From: Candidatus Gastranaerophilales bacterium
GTDB lineage: Bacteria; Cyanobacteriota; Vampirovibrionia; Gastranaerophilales; Gastranaerophilaceae
Direction: 5' to 3'
NCBI GenBank assembly: GCA_944325875.1
Contig: CALVBU010000002.1
Coordinates: forward strand, 62,001-126,000
Length of the DNA: 64,000 nt
The position numbers and the translations under genes were made by a program. The notes beneath the pieces are model-generated. The model was given only the letters and a program-made list of their open reading frames with translations, was not told the DNA's origin and made no database searches. Of this stretch, positions 53,631 to 62,180 are shown one piece after another. The stretch's first letter is position 1; each line of letters begins with the position of its first letter.

Positions 53631-54377
53631 TTACTTGCATTTTGTCTTACCTGTCCAACTAAGGTCATTGCACCTTAAGTATTCCATATTTTCATTCGCT
53701 AAAACCCACGCTGCACAATCATAACCTGAAGAATTAAGCCTACACTCTGTATTAGCTAAAGGAACATTATTTTTTTGATAATTATATGGGTATATCCTGT
53801 CTTTAGTATAAAAAAATAAAAATAAATCTTTCCCAACAATATTCGGGTTTTTATTTCCATTAACATCAACCCAAATTTCTCCGTATTTACTTTTCTCGTC
53901 ACCATCGTCAGGTGTATACCCTTCAATGGCAAGAGCCATTCCATCGGCTAATATCAATTTGTAATATTGATTATTTAAATTTTCAAAATTTCTTTCTGCT
54001 AAACCATCTAATCTTTTATATCCATTTAAAATAAAACAACCTTCAGATTTATATTTACAATCTTTAGCTATTTTTAATTGCTTAATTAAATTATAAGACT
54101 CATATCTACTTATTGTACCTTCTTTATCCCCACCTGACTCAACAGAATCTCCAGCTGAATCATAAGTATATATATTCCAAGTATTTACTGGACCATTTTC
54201 ATTCACAGCGGACATCATTGCTTGCGAAAGTATACTATAAGCTTTTTTTAGTTTAGTAATTGTAACTTTTTCTTGCTGCTTTTGAACTAATGTAGGCAAT
54301 GTCATAGCAGCTACTATTCCAATGACTCCTAACGTAATTAATACTTCTGCTAAAGTAAAAGCGTTTCTCTTTTTCAT
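53631..54377 (-). CDS. Type IV pilin / pseudopilin-like protein
   Basis: 248 residues. Class III signal MKKRNA then FTLAEVLITLGVIGIVAAM. The C-terminal domain has VDVNGNKNPNIVGKDLFLFF, shared with the 7522 paralogue, and four cysteines near the end. GGAGG is 4 nt before the ATG. About 150 bp upstream on the same strand lies a short ORF with a G11 tract and the same type of leader. Confidence 0.85.
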   Translation of the reverse strand: MKKRNAFTLAEVLITLGVIGIVAAMTLPTLVQKQQEKVTITKLKKAYSILSQAMMSAVNENGPVNTWNIYTYDSAGDSVESGGDKEGTISRYESYNLIKQLKIAKDCKYKSEGCFILNGYKRLDGLAERNFENLNNQYYKLILADGMALAIEGYTPDDGDEKSKYGEIWVDVNGNKNPNIVGKDLFLFFYTKDRIYPYNYQKNNVPLANTECRLNSSGYDCAAWVLANENMEYLRCNDLSWTGKTKCK

Positions 54378-54432
54378 TTATCCTCCTTTTATATACTATT
54401 TTCTATTTTAGCAGTTTTCATACCAAAATTCA

Positions 54433-54450
54433 CCGTGTCTTTTGGCACGG
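54433..54450. other. Small hairpin between the G-tract ORF and the pilin-like gene
   Basis: CCGTG/CACGG stem extended by a G-T and a C-G pair, 4-nt loop. No T-run on the minus strand; weak CTTTT follows on the plus strand. Confidence 0.4.
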
Positions 54451-54512
54451 CTTGCTTTTCTGCTCTTTTGTATCAAATCGGAGGTCTAAGTCGGAAATGC
54501 TTATCCTAACTG

Positions 54513-54563
54513 TTAGTCGGTAGCCCCCCCCCCCGAAATTCTATCTATATCTATTTTTTGCAT
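54513..54563 (-). CDS. Short ORF carrying a G11 tract, possibly phase-variable
   Basis: ATG at 54563 preceded by GGAGG at 4 nt, the same leader layout as the pilin-like genes. It reads MQKIDIDRIS then glycines from the G11 tract (54524-54534, C11 on the plus strand), stopping after 16 residues. With one extra G the frame runs on to a TGA at 54430 (44 residues). It may be a switch, a gene remnant or a leader; no product is recognised. Confidence 0.35.
   Translation of the reverse strand: MQKIDIDRISGGGATD
54524..54534. repeat. C11/G11 homopolymer tract
   Basis: Eleven C on the plus strand in otherwise AT-rich DNA, within the short ORF above; a typical slipped-strand substrate. The count could also be a sequencing or assembly error. 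Confidence 0.9.
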
Positions 54564-54625
54564 ACATCCTCCATAATTTAGCTATCTTGTATTTTCATTA
54601 TAAACATTTTTATAAGATTATTCAA

Positions 54626-55195
54626 CTATCTAAGTTTTCTTGCAAAAGAAAGCCCTGCAGGCAAATCCAAAACTGTATGTAAATAATCAGGATGAGAATT
54701 TATAGCATCAATATATGTTTGAACTTTTTCTTTATGAGATAGAACATTATCACAAGTATAAATTCCACCAACTTTCAAATGCGGATGAATTAAATTAAAA
54801 TAATCAATTGATTCTCGCTTATTTGCATCTACAAATGCGAAATCTATCTTAAAATCTTCCGGTAATTCCCGCAAAATATCACAAGCAGAGCCAGGATGAA
54901 TTGTTACTACATCGGCAGTTCCGCATTTTTCAAAATTTGCCTGAGCTATAGAATAACGTTTTTCATAATATTCAATAGTATCAAGAGTACCGCCATTAGC
55001 TTTCAATGCTGTAGATAGCCAGATACCTGAATAACCGTTTGATGTACCAACCTCAAGACCACATTTCAGCCCTTCATTTTTTATCAAATTATACAAAAAC
55101 AAAGCTGTCGGACGTGAAATATTCCAAAAATCACGTTGTGTCTTTTCGAGTTCGACTAAAATATCTTGTGTAGTTTTATCAAAATCTGTTATCAT
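54626..55195 (-). CDS. SAM-dependent O-methyltransferase
   Basis: 189-residue class I methyltransferase of the catechol/caffeoyl-CoA O-methyltransferase group: GLEVGTSNGYSGIWLS (SAM site), DTIEYYEKRYSIAQANF, FAFVDANKRESIDYFN (metal and substrate aspartates) and VGGIYTCDNVL. Substrate unknown. Its start overlaps the stop of the beta-propeller gene as ATGA-type coupling. Confidence 0.88.
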   Translation of the reverse strand: MITDFDKTTQDILVELEKTQRDFWNISRPTALFLYNLIKNEGLKCGLEVGTSNGYSGIWLSTALKANGGTLDTIEYYEKRYSIAQANFEKCGTADVVTIHPGSACDILRELPEDFKIDFAFVDANKRESIDYFNLIHPHLKVGGIYTCDNVLSHKEKVQTYIDAINSHPDYLHTVLDLPAGLSFARKLR

Positions 55196-56631
55196 TTGCC
55201 TATTTTCTTAATTTTATTAGCGACAACTATTGAACTTACAGGAGTTGCAATAGGATTACTTGCAATAACAGCTTTTGTATCCAAATTCAATATTATATAT
55301 TTTCCAGCTTTTGCATCAGTAACCAAAGCTAAATTTGTGCCATCTATTTTATTTATCTTTGTAGAAAAACCTTCTGTCGGCAAAACTATCGTATCTGTTA
55401 GTTTATCTCTTGTTGTATCAATTACTTCTATTGTATTTTCAGAAGCCCCTAAAATAAACAAGTTATCTTTATATACCAACATATCTACAGGCTTTTCGCT
55501 CACTGAATTTTCTGACATCAATCCTAATGTTGCGTAATCTACAATTGCCAATCTGCTTTTTGTTCTGCTTGTAATATAAACTTTACCATTCACATAAGCG
55601 ATTTTAGATACATTAGGGAACTTTCCAATTTCTTTTAGCAAATATTCATTGTCAAGTTCAACTGCCCAAATTGTATTGGTTTGTTTATCATTATAGAAAA
55701 TTTTTGTTCCATCATCGCTTAATACAATTTTTTCACACATCCCATTCAATTTTATTTGTCTTTTTAAAGTCATATTCTCTAAACTGACAACATAAATACT
55801 TGAATCTTCAGGACTAGAAATATATGCTAATTTATTTTTGTAATCCATTATTATTTCATCTGGCTGAGTTTTAATTTCAATCTGTTTTATAACTTTGTCA
55901 TCTGCTAAAGAAATAACATCAACAGCTTTTTTGCCATATGAAGTAACTAACAAAAACATATCATCATATCCCTTAATCATTATAGGAATATGATTTTGTT
56001 GAAGTGCATATTCTGGAATTTTCTTCTCCGGATTTACAACCTGAATATTCTTTGAAAAACTTGTTGAAACATATAATATTTTATTCTTTAACTCTGGAAT
56101 TTGAGCCAATGAATTGATTTTATTGTCACTAACAGTTTTTGGCTGAGCAATTGGAGCGGTAACAATAGAATCCTTTGATGTCGGAATTTCAAGATTTCCG
56201 ATTATATTTTTAATATTTTGAGGGATACTAAGATTTGTAGGAACTAGCATATCTTGTGGCAAAAGTCCCATCCTTACTTCCATTGGGACATCAGATAACT
56301 TTGCAAGGCTCTTATGTCCTTTAGAATCTACTATTACTCTCATTAAAACGTAATCATTACTAAAAATTACAACATCCGGTTTTTGCGATAATTTTTTATC
56401 AGCAGGGTACGTAGACTTAATTTTAAATTCACCTTTTGTATCAAACTTTGATGGAATTAAAGGTAAATAAATTGTTCCATCAGGCAAAATAATTACACCA
56501 TCAAATCTGAAATTAGCTTTTGGAAACTCTTTTGTTACACAAGTTTTAATCTCATTTGGCAAAATTGTAGCACTAACAGGAATAGTTCCTGCCACAACCG
56601 CAATTGCAAGTGCAATTATTAATCTACGCAT
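55192..56631 (-). CDS. Secreted beta-propeller protein (YVTN/YncE-like)
   Basis: 479 residues with signal peptide [21 protein letters not shown]. From about 180 onward repeated strands such as ISSPEDSSIYVVSLENMTL, YNDKQTNTIWAVELDNE and LGASENTIEVIDTTRD form a seven-bladed propeller of the YVTN type. The N-terminal 170 residues are a separate domain. Last base of its frame-start shared with dnaJ's stop region, so it follows dnaJ in an operon. Confidence 0.82.
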   Translation of the reverse strand: MRRLIIALAIAVVAGTIPVSATILPNEIKTCVTKEFPKANFRFDGVIILPDGTIYLPLIPSKFDTKGEFKIKSTYPADKKLSQKPDVVIFSNDYVLMRVIVDSKGHKSLAKLSDVPMEVRMGLLPQDMLVPTNLSIPQNIKNIIGNLEIPTSKDSIVTAPIAQPKTVSDNKINSLAQIPELKNKILYVSTSFSKNIQVVNPEKKIPEYALQQNHIPIMIKGYDDMFLLVTSYGKKAVDVISLADDKVIKQIEIKTQPDEIIMDYKNKLAYISSPEDSSIYVVSLENMTLKRQIKLNGMCEKIVLSDDGTKIFYNDKQTNTIWAVELDNEYLLKEIGKFPNVSKIAYVNGKVYITSRTKSRLAIVDYATLGLMSENSVSEKPVDMLVYKDNLFILGASENTIEVIDTTRDKLTDTIVLPTEGFSTKINKIDGTNLALVTDAKAGKYIILNLDTKAVIASNPIATPVSSIVVANKIKKIGK

Positions 56632-57755
56632 TATTGAAATACTCCTTTTACTTTATCCATTAAAGTTTCTTGAGGTTTCTTACCTGATTTTAACTCATAA
56701 AGTTGTTTATACAAGTTTCTTTCCTGATCACTCATTTGTGTCGGGATTTTAATTGTTACAACAACAATGTGATCCCCACGTTGAGAAGGTCGAGAAATAA
56801 TAGGAACACCTGCATTTTTAATTTTTATGGTATTACCATTTTGAATTCCTGCATGAATTTGTATTTTTTGTTCTCCATCAAGAGTTTTTATTACAACTTC
56901 ATCTCCCAAAGCTGCTTGCGCCGGTGAAATTTGGAGTTTTGTATAAACATCTACGCCATCTCTTGTATAATATTCAGAAGGTTTTACATGTAGAACTACA
57001 TACAAATCACCTGCTCTGCCGCCATTAGTTCCGGCATCACCTTCACCTGAAACTCTGATTTTAGAATGATTATCAACACCAGCAGGAATTTTAATTTCAA
57101 TTTTCTTTTCTTTTTCTATTTTTCCATATCCCTTACAAGCCTTACAAGGATTAGAAATTTTTTGACCTGTACCATGGCAATCAGGGCAAGGGCTTATTTG
57201 AGTAAATGCACCCAAAGGAGTTCTGGCAACTGTTTGAACCTGACCTGTACCTCCGCAAGTAGGACAAGTTACAGGTTTTGAACCTTTCTCTGCACCTGTA
57301 CCTCCACATTCAGGGCACAATTCTAAATGATCAAATTTAACTTCTTTATTTACACCAAAGACAGCCTCTTCAAATGTAATTTCAACATCTGCACGAATAT
57401 CGTCACCAGGTTGCGGAGCATTCGGATCAGGTCTTCCTCCAAATCCAAAACCACCAAAACCACCGAAAAACGAATTAAAAATATCGTTCAAATCACCAAA
57501 ACCACCCTCAAATGGTCCATTGGTATTAAATCCTGCATTTTTTAATCCGTCTTCACCATATCTGTCGTAAGTTGCACGCTTATTCTCATCCATAAGGGTT
57601 TCATAAGCTTTTCCGAGTTCTTTAAACTTTTCCTCCGCATCCGGAGCTTTGTTTACATCGGGGTGTAATGTTCTTGCTTTTCTTCTAAAAGCTGATTTTA
57701 TCTCATCCTTTGTGGCGTTTTTTTCTACGCCTAATATTTCATAGTAATCGCTCAT
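56631..57755 (-). CDS. dnaJ: Chaperone DnaJ
   Basis: Type I Hsp40. J domain with HPD ([17 protein letters not shown]), G/F region ([18 protein letters not shown]), four CxxCxGxG zinc repeats ([32 protein letters not shown]) and the C-terminal substrate domain. 374 residues. Follows grpE by 38 nt; dnaK is not adjacent. Confidence 0.97.
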   Translation of the reverse strand: MSDYYEILGVEKNATKDEIKSAFRRKARTLHPDVNKAPDAEEKFKELGKAYETLMDENKRATYDRYGEDGLKNAGFNTNGPFEGGFGDLNDIFNSFFGGFGGFGFGGRPDPNAPQPGDDIRADVEITFEEAVFGVNKEVKFDHLELCPECGGTGAEKGSKPVTCPTCGGTGQVQTVARTPLGAFTQISPCPDCHGTGQKISNPCKACKGYGKIEKEKKIEIKIPAGVDNHSKIRVSGEGDAGTNGGRAGDLYVVLHVKPSEYYTRDGVDVYTKLQISPAQAALGDEVVIKTLDGEQKIQIHAGIQNGNTIKIKNAGVPIISRPSQRGDHIVVVTIKIPTQMSDQERNLYKQLYELKSGKKPQETLMDKVKGVFQ

Positions 57756-57793
57756 TTATAATTATCTTTCATCTTCCTCAAGTCATCTACATG

Positions 57794-58375
57794 TTAGTCA
57801 GACGCTGCGACATTTACAAGTGCAGGTCTTAGAACTTTATCACCGATTTTGTATCCTTTTTGAAGCACTGCTATTACAGTATTTTCAGGATGATCTTCAG
57901 TAGGAGTTCTCATTACAGCTTCGTGGAAATTAGGATCAAAATCCTGATTTTCAGCTTCGATCATTTCAAGCCCTAACTTTGTCAAAGCTTCTAGAGTTTG
58001 TTTGTGTACAAGATTAAAGCTATCTTTTACTTGCTGACAGTCTTCAACATTTTCAAGTGCTTTTTCTCCACGTTCAAAGTTATCAAGAACTTCCAACATT
58101 TTTTTCATTGTATTTTCAAGGCCAAATTTTAAAAGATTTTCTCTTTCTTGCTCTTGTCTTTTTCTAAAATTGTCAAAATCAGCAGCCAATCTTAAATATT
58201 GATTGTTTAGCTTTTCATAATCTTCTTTTAATTTTTCGTATTCACTGTTATCTTTTTGAGATTCAGATACTTCAGGTGGATTTTCTTCACCGTCTTTTAA
58301 TTGTTCATTTTCTTGATTTTCAAGTTCTTCTTCGTGATGTTTTTTAAAAGGGTTATTCCCGTGTTTATGTGACAT
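57794..58375 (-). CDS. grpE: Nucleotide exchange factor GrpE
   Basis: DnaK cofactor. Long N-terminal coiled coil, then LRLAADFDNFRKRQEQERENL, and the beta domain GLEMIEAENQDFDPNFHEAVM with VLQKGYKIGDKVLRPALVNVA. About 193 residues from the ATG at 58375, which follows GAGGT. No CIRCE element (HrcA site) was found upstream. Confidence 0.95.
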   Translation of the reverse strand: MSHKHGNNPFKKHHEEELENQENEQLKDGEENPPEVSESQKDNSEYEKLKEDYEKLNNQYLRLAADFDNFRKRQEQERENLLKFGLENTMKKMLEVLDNFERGEKALENVEDCQQVKDSFNLVHKQTLEALTKLGLEMIEAENQDFDPNFHEAVMRTPTEDHPENTVIAVLQKGYKIGDKVLRPALVNVAASD

Positions 58376-58604
58376 ATCTCTACCTCTTACAAATATATAA
58401 TATATCAATTATTATAAGTTATCAAACAGAATAAACAAGGAAAATTTATTATTTTTTAATAATTCCAAAAATTCTTAAACTTTATACTTCACCAGTAAAA
58501 TTTTTAGATTTCTCTTTACATTATTTAACTTATTTACATCGAATTAATCTGGTTGTATTATTATGAAAGTAGATGATTAGATAATAAACTTTCCGGAGAG
58601 AAAA

Positions 58605-59924
58605 TTGACTCAAAAGTATTACATAAAAGGCGGTACACCACTAAAAGGTGAAGTTTCAATAGGTGGAGCAAAAAATTCAGTTTTAAAATTAATGGCCGCT
58701 GCCCTACTAGCCAAAGGGGAGACAAAAATATACAACGTTCCAGATTTGACTGACGTTGAAATTATGCTTAGTGTTATCGCTCAACTCGGAGCTAAAACCA
58801 GCTATAACAAAACGGAAAAATCTGTAACTATTGATGCGACAGAATTAACAAGCGTTACTGCAAAATATGAATTAGTTAGCAAAATGAGAGCATCCTTTAT
58901 AGTGCTTGGAGCTTTAGTTTCAAGATGTAAAGAAGCAATCGTGGCACTTCCTGGTGGATGTGCAATTGGGGAAAGAAGAGTTGACTTCCACATAAAAGGA
59001 CTTGAAGCTCTCGGAGCTAAAATTAAAATTGAAAACGGTTACGTTCATGCAAAAGTTCCAAAACTTGTAGGAACTGATATTTATCTTGATATCCCATCTG
59101 TAGGGGCAACAGAAAACTTAATGCTTGCATCAGTTCTTGCAGAAGGATCTACAAGAATTCAAAACGCAGCTCAGGAACCTGAAATTGTTGATTTAGCAAA
59201 TTTCTTAAATTCTCTTGGTGCTGATGTAAACGGAGCCGGAACATCAGAAATTGTTATTAACGGAGTCAAACAATCTGACTTACATCCGATTGAATATACT
59301 ACAATTCCTGACAGAATTGAGGCAGGAACATTTATGACAGCTATTATTGCAACTAAAGGTAAGGCTATTATTAAAAATGTTTTCCCTGCTCATTTAACTT
59401 TCTTCACTGATAAGCTTTTAAAAATGGGAGCTAATATTAAGCTTCTTGAGCCTAATTCACTTGAAGTAAGTTGCAAAAACAGATTAAATTCAATTAATTT
59501 CGTAACTCAACCATACCCTGGATTCCCAACTGATTTACAATCAATGGCAATGACATTGCTTTCTACAGCAAACGGGGTTGGTATAATTACAGAAAGTCTT
59601 TATGAAAACAGATTTATGCAAGTTCCTGAACTTAGAAGAATGGGAGCAGACATTCATCAGGATAGAAATCACGCAATCATTAAAGGTGTAAAAAAATTAA
59701 CAGGCGCAACATTATCTGCAAGTGACTTAAGAGCAGGTGCTTCGTTAGTTGTTGCAGCATTGATGGCTGACGGAAATTCTGTAATTGAAAACTTACATCA
59801 TATAGATAGAGGATACGAAAATTTCGAAACTAAGCTAAGATTGTTAGGTGGTAAGATTGAAAGAAGAGAAGACCCTTCTCCAATCAACCTAACGGAGGAA
59901 ATACATAATGAGTCCTACTTATAA
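58605..59924 (+). CDS. murA: UDP-N-acetylglucosamine 1-carboxyvinyltransferase MurA
   Basis: First committed step of peptidoglycan synthesis. GGAKNSVLKLMAAALL near the N-terminus, catalytic C119 in ALPGGCAIGERRVD, and PYPGFPTDLQS. 439 residues. The start is a TTG at 58605, fixed by CCGGAGAG just upstream. The last 17 nt overlap the next gene, whose ribosome-binding site lies inside murA. Confidence 0.96.
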   Translation: MTQKYYIKGGTPLKGEVSIGGAKNSVLKLMAAALLAKGETKIYNVPDLTDVEIMLSVIAQLGAKTSYNKTEKSVTIDATELTSVTAKYELVSKMRASFIVLGALVSRCKEAIVALPGGCAIGERRVDFHIKGLEALGAKIKIENGYVHAKVPKLVGTDIYLDIPSVGATENLMLASVLAEGSTRIQNAAQEPEIVDLANFLNSLGADVNGAGTSEIVINGVKQSDLHPIEYTTIPDRIEAGTFMTAIIATKGKAIIKNVFPAHLTFFTDKLLKMGANIKLLEPNSLEVSCKNRLNSINFVTQPYPGFPTDLQSMAMTLLSTANGVGIITESLYENRFMQVPELRRMGADIHQDRNHAIIKGVKKLTGATLSASDLRAGASLVVAALMADGNSVIENLHHIDRGYENFETKLRLLGGKIERREDPSPINLTEEIHNESYL

Positions 59925-60246
59925 GCGTTGGTATGATCACGATCCGCTATTATTAGAAGTCATAGAATTACTAAAAAATTATCAAACAGAATTGCATGCA
60001 CAAGCTGAGATTTTCTTAAAGAAAATTGAAGAAAAAGTATCAAAGGAAACTGTTGATAAGTTCTATGCGATGGTAAAACCTGTTAATGCAAATAATCGTT
60101 GGTATGATAAAGATCCGGTTATTTCAAGAACAGTAGAAATCCTAAGGATAGTTCCTCCTGAAGCTCAAAAAATATGTGCTCAGAATTTTATAAGAACATT
60201 AAAAGAAATGGGCATTGAATACGAAAGTCCAAATGGAAATTCATAA
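59908..60246 (+). CDS. RWYD-repeat protein A
   Basis: 112 residues, not recognised. Two copies of a module of about 40 residues: KRWYDHDPLLLEVIELL at 7-23 and NRWYDKDPVISRTVEIL at about 62-78, each followed by a helix with QxxxxAxxxIK-like spacing. No signal or membrane segment. The same duplicated module occurs in the gene at 61514. Its coupling to murA suggests co-production with cell-wall synthesis. GGAGG sets the start. Confidence 0.78.
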   Translation: MSPTYKRWYDHDPLLLEVIELLKNYQTELHAQAEIFLKKIEEKVSKETVDKFYAMVKPVNANNRWYDKDPVISRTVEILRIVPPEAQKICAQNFIRTLKEMGIEYESPNGNS

Positions 60247-60277
60247 AAACTCTCTTAATAATAAGAGAGTTTTTTTA
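60246..60277 (+). terminator. Terminator of the murA transcript
   Basis: AACTCTCTTA/TAAGAGAGTT, perfect 10 bp with a 4-nt loop and T7. Confidence 0.92.
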
Positions 60278-60315
60278 TCGACAATATAAACGATTGATTT
60301 TTAGAATAAAAACAT

Positions 60316-60327
60316 TAAAATTATAAT
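60316..60327 (+). promoter_or_regulatory. -10 box of the 60328 gene, leaderless type
   Basis: TAAAAT followed by TATAAT immediately before the ATG; the first hexamer is at the leaderless distance of 6 nt. Confidence 0.45.
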
Positions 60328-60891
60328 ATGAAGAAGTGGGTTTTATTAATCTTTGTAATAATGTTTTCATCTTGTACCTTTGCTAAAGATGTTGACTATG
60401 AACAAGTATATAGAGATTTAGAAGTTCCAAGCCATAAATATGTTCACAATATTGATCCTGGAGAATATTATGATACACAAACTTCTACTTGGTCTCCATA
60501 CCCGCTTTTAAGACTATTAGCACCAATATATTTTAAAACAATAGCTATAGAACCAGGATATTATCTTCTGACCCCAAGAGAATATAAAAATAACTGGTAT
60601 ATGTTATTTAAAGAAAACGGAAAAATAAAATATATTGTTCCTATTTATGACAGAGAAATTGTTCCGGAATTTTTCTATGATGAAAACTTACCAAAGCCAA
60701 ACCTTTCTCCAACGCAAAAAATGCATCTTGGAATGCTTGATTTCATAGGCAGATTTGTCCCAAGTGCAAAACGAAAACCTGCACCTCAGACTTACCTTGA
60801 ATTAACCGATTTGGATAACCATTTTATTTCTTTAGTTGTTTACTGGGGAAATTACAGATATTATACAATTTTTAGGACAATCCAAATGTAA
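60328..60891 (+). CDS. Secreted or lipid-anchored protein, function unknown
   Basis: 187 residues. N-terminus MKKWVLLIFVIMFSSCTFA is a signal peptide; the FSSC segment is an imperfect lipobox, and cleavage after TFA is the alternative. The mature part is Y/P-rich with beta-type segments (IEPGYYLLTPREYKNNWYM). Not recognised. No Shine-Dalgarno. Confidence 0.75.
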   Translation: MKKWVLLIFVIMFSSCTFAKDVDYEQVYRDLEVPSHKYVHNIDPGEYYDTQTSTWSPYPLLRLLAPIYFKTIAIEPGYYLLTPREYKNNWYMLFKENGKIKYIVPIYDREIVPEFFYDENLPKPNLSPTQKMHLGMLDFIGRFVPSAKRKPAPQTYLELTDLDNHFISLVVYWGNYRYYTIFRTIQM

Positions 60892-60920
60892 AAAAATCCG
60901 CCCGCTATTTTTCGGACGGA
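60890..60920 (-). terminator. Minus-strand intrinsic terminator
   Basis: TCCGTCCG/CGGGCGGA stem (one mismatch) with an 8-nt loop, followed by T7 only on the minus strand. No minus-strand gene ends near it; the nearest upstream is the one at 61514. Confidence 0.7.
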
Positions 60921-61183
60921 ATAGATAATCACACAAATTTTAAAATTAGTACATTTTTGTATAAAAGTATAAAAACTTTTGTAGCATCTGCGAATCTAAT
61001 CCGCTAAAATTTTAATCTACAAAGCATTTATGATAAATATTTACAAATACACTCTTAGTGTAATATTTTCTAATGAAATACTCACTAAACAGGTAAATAC
61101 TATCAAAATATTTGTATTTTGTCAAGAAATACAATCTTTCTGGTATAACATTTTCCTCATGTAGAATTTAAAATTTAAAAATC
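60921..61183. other. AT-rich gap upstream of the 61184 regulator
   Basis: No ORF or RNA gene is supported. It presumably holds the regulator's promoter (for example TATAACATTTT near 61143), with no clear operator palindrome. Confidence 0.4.
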
Positions 61184-61513
61184 ATGAAAGAAGACAAAAA
61201 CACATTAAAACTTTTCGGGAAACGTATAAAAGAATTGCGTAACAAAAATAAAATTACGCAAGAGAAACTTGCAGAAATGATTGGCGTAGAACAACAACAA
61301 ATATGCAGAATCGAAAAAGGCGGATGTTTCACAACAATTGACAATATTGAAAATCTGTCAGTAGCACTGAATGTTCCTATTGATGAACTTTTTAATTTTT
61401 CACATCAAAAAGAATCAGACGCTCTTATTAAAGAGTTAAATCAACTCTTACAAAAAGCGTCTGAAGATCAAATAAAGCTTATTTACAGAATAGTTACAGA
61501 TATATTAAAATAA
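61184..61513 (+). CDS. XRE-family HTH regulator
   Basis: 109 residues. HTH in KITQEKLAEMIGVEQQQICRIEKGG, then a C-terminal helical tail (about 75-109) ending VTDILK that may mediate dimerisation. Convergent with the RWYD-repeat gene B; the two stops are adjacent and a shared hairpin (GAATAGTTA/TAACTATTC) spans them. Confidence 0.86.
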   Translation: MKEDKNTLKLFGKRIKELRNKNKITQEKLAEMIGVEQQQICRIEKGGCFTTIDNIENLSVALNVPIDELFNFSHQKESDALIKELNQLLQKASEDQIKLIYRIVTDILK

Positions 61514-61519
61514 CTATTC
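61488..61519. terminator. Hairpin across the convergent stops
   Basis: Perfect 9-bp GAATAGTTA/TAACTATTC with a 14-nt loop, covering the last codons of both genes. Only a weak T-rich stretch follows, so termination is likely inefficient. Confidence 0.45.
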
Positions 61520-61882
61520 TTCATCATCTTTGTTTGTTTTGATTTTGTCGACAACCATTTTTGCCATTTCTTTAGCAATAATACGTTGTGTAGCTTCAGG
61601 ACAATTCTGAAGCATATTCATTGCTGTTCTAACTGTAGAATCGATATCATACCAACGACCTTTTCTATTTTCATCAAGGCCTGAGCCTACTGCATTAATA
61701 ATATCTTCAACAGCTTCAAATTTTTCATCTTCAATATTATGCTCAATAATAATTTTGATTAAATTCAAAGCGATTTTAATTTGAGTTTCATCATCACTTT
61801 GCTCCAAAGTTGCGATAGCCTGTGATAAAACTGGGTCCTTGTCATACCAGCGGCGTTGTCTGTTACTGTACTCTTCTTTCAT
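61514..61882 (-). CDS. RWYD-repeat protein B
   Basis: 122 residues. Same layout as the gene at 59908: RRWYDKDPVLSQAIATL at about 10-26 and GRWYDIDSTVRTAMNML at about 76-92, each followed by ETQIKIALNLIK / ATQRIIAKEMAK helices. No signal peptide. AAGGAG precedes the ATG. Paralogue of protein A; function unknown. Confidence 0.78.
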   Translation of the reverse strand: MKEEYSNRQRRWYDKDPVLSQAIATLEQSDDETQIKIALNLIKIIIEHNIEDEKFEAVEDIINAVGSGLDENRKGRWYDIDSTVRTAMNMLQNCPEATQRIIAKEMAKMVVDKIKTNKDDEE

Positions 61883-61904
61883 AGCTGTCTCCTTTTTATT
61901 CTTA

Positions 61905-62180
61905 TTAACCGTTTTTAAAAATCACACCTTTTGTACCTTTCGGATATTCCCACTCAATGCATTTTTTCTCACAAGCAATCCTGCAAGCACCGCATTCAAG
62001 ACAGTTTTCATACTTCACAAGGAGCTTGTTTTCATCCTCAATCCATTCATACACGTTTGCGGGACAAACATAGGTACAAATTTTCTTTTTACAAGTCTTA
62101 CACTTTTCCTGATCAGGTCTTAAATGAGATACCACATCAGGCTCGTATTTTATTTTTGATAATTTATCTTCTAAACTCAT
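61905..62180 (-). CDS. fixX: Ferredoxin-like protein FixX
   Basis: 91-residue 4Fe-4S protein, partner of FixC in passing electrons from electron-transfer flavoprotein to quinone. Cysteine sets CKTC...CTYVCP and CLECGACRIAC match the FixX pattern. ATG at 62180 overlaps the fixC stop as ATGA. Confidence 0.9.
   Translation of the reverse strand: MSLEDKLSKIKYEPDVVSHLRPDQEKCKTCKKKICTYVCPANVYEWIEDENKLLVKYENCLECGACRIACEKKCIEWEYPKGTKGVIFKNG

Noticed and set aside
58376-58604. CIRCE element or other heat-shock operator before grpE
   Set aside because: No TTAGCACTC-N9-GAGTGCTAA or close variant is present.
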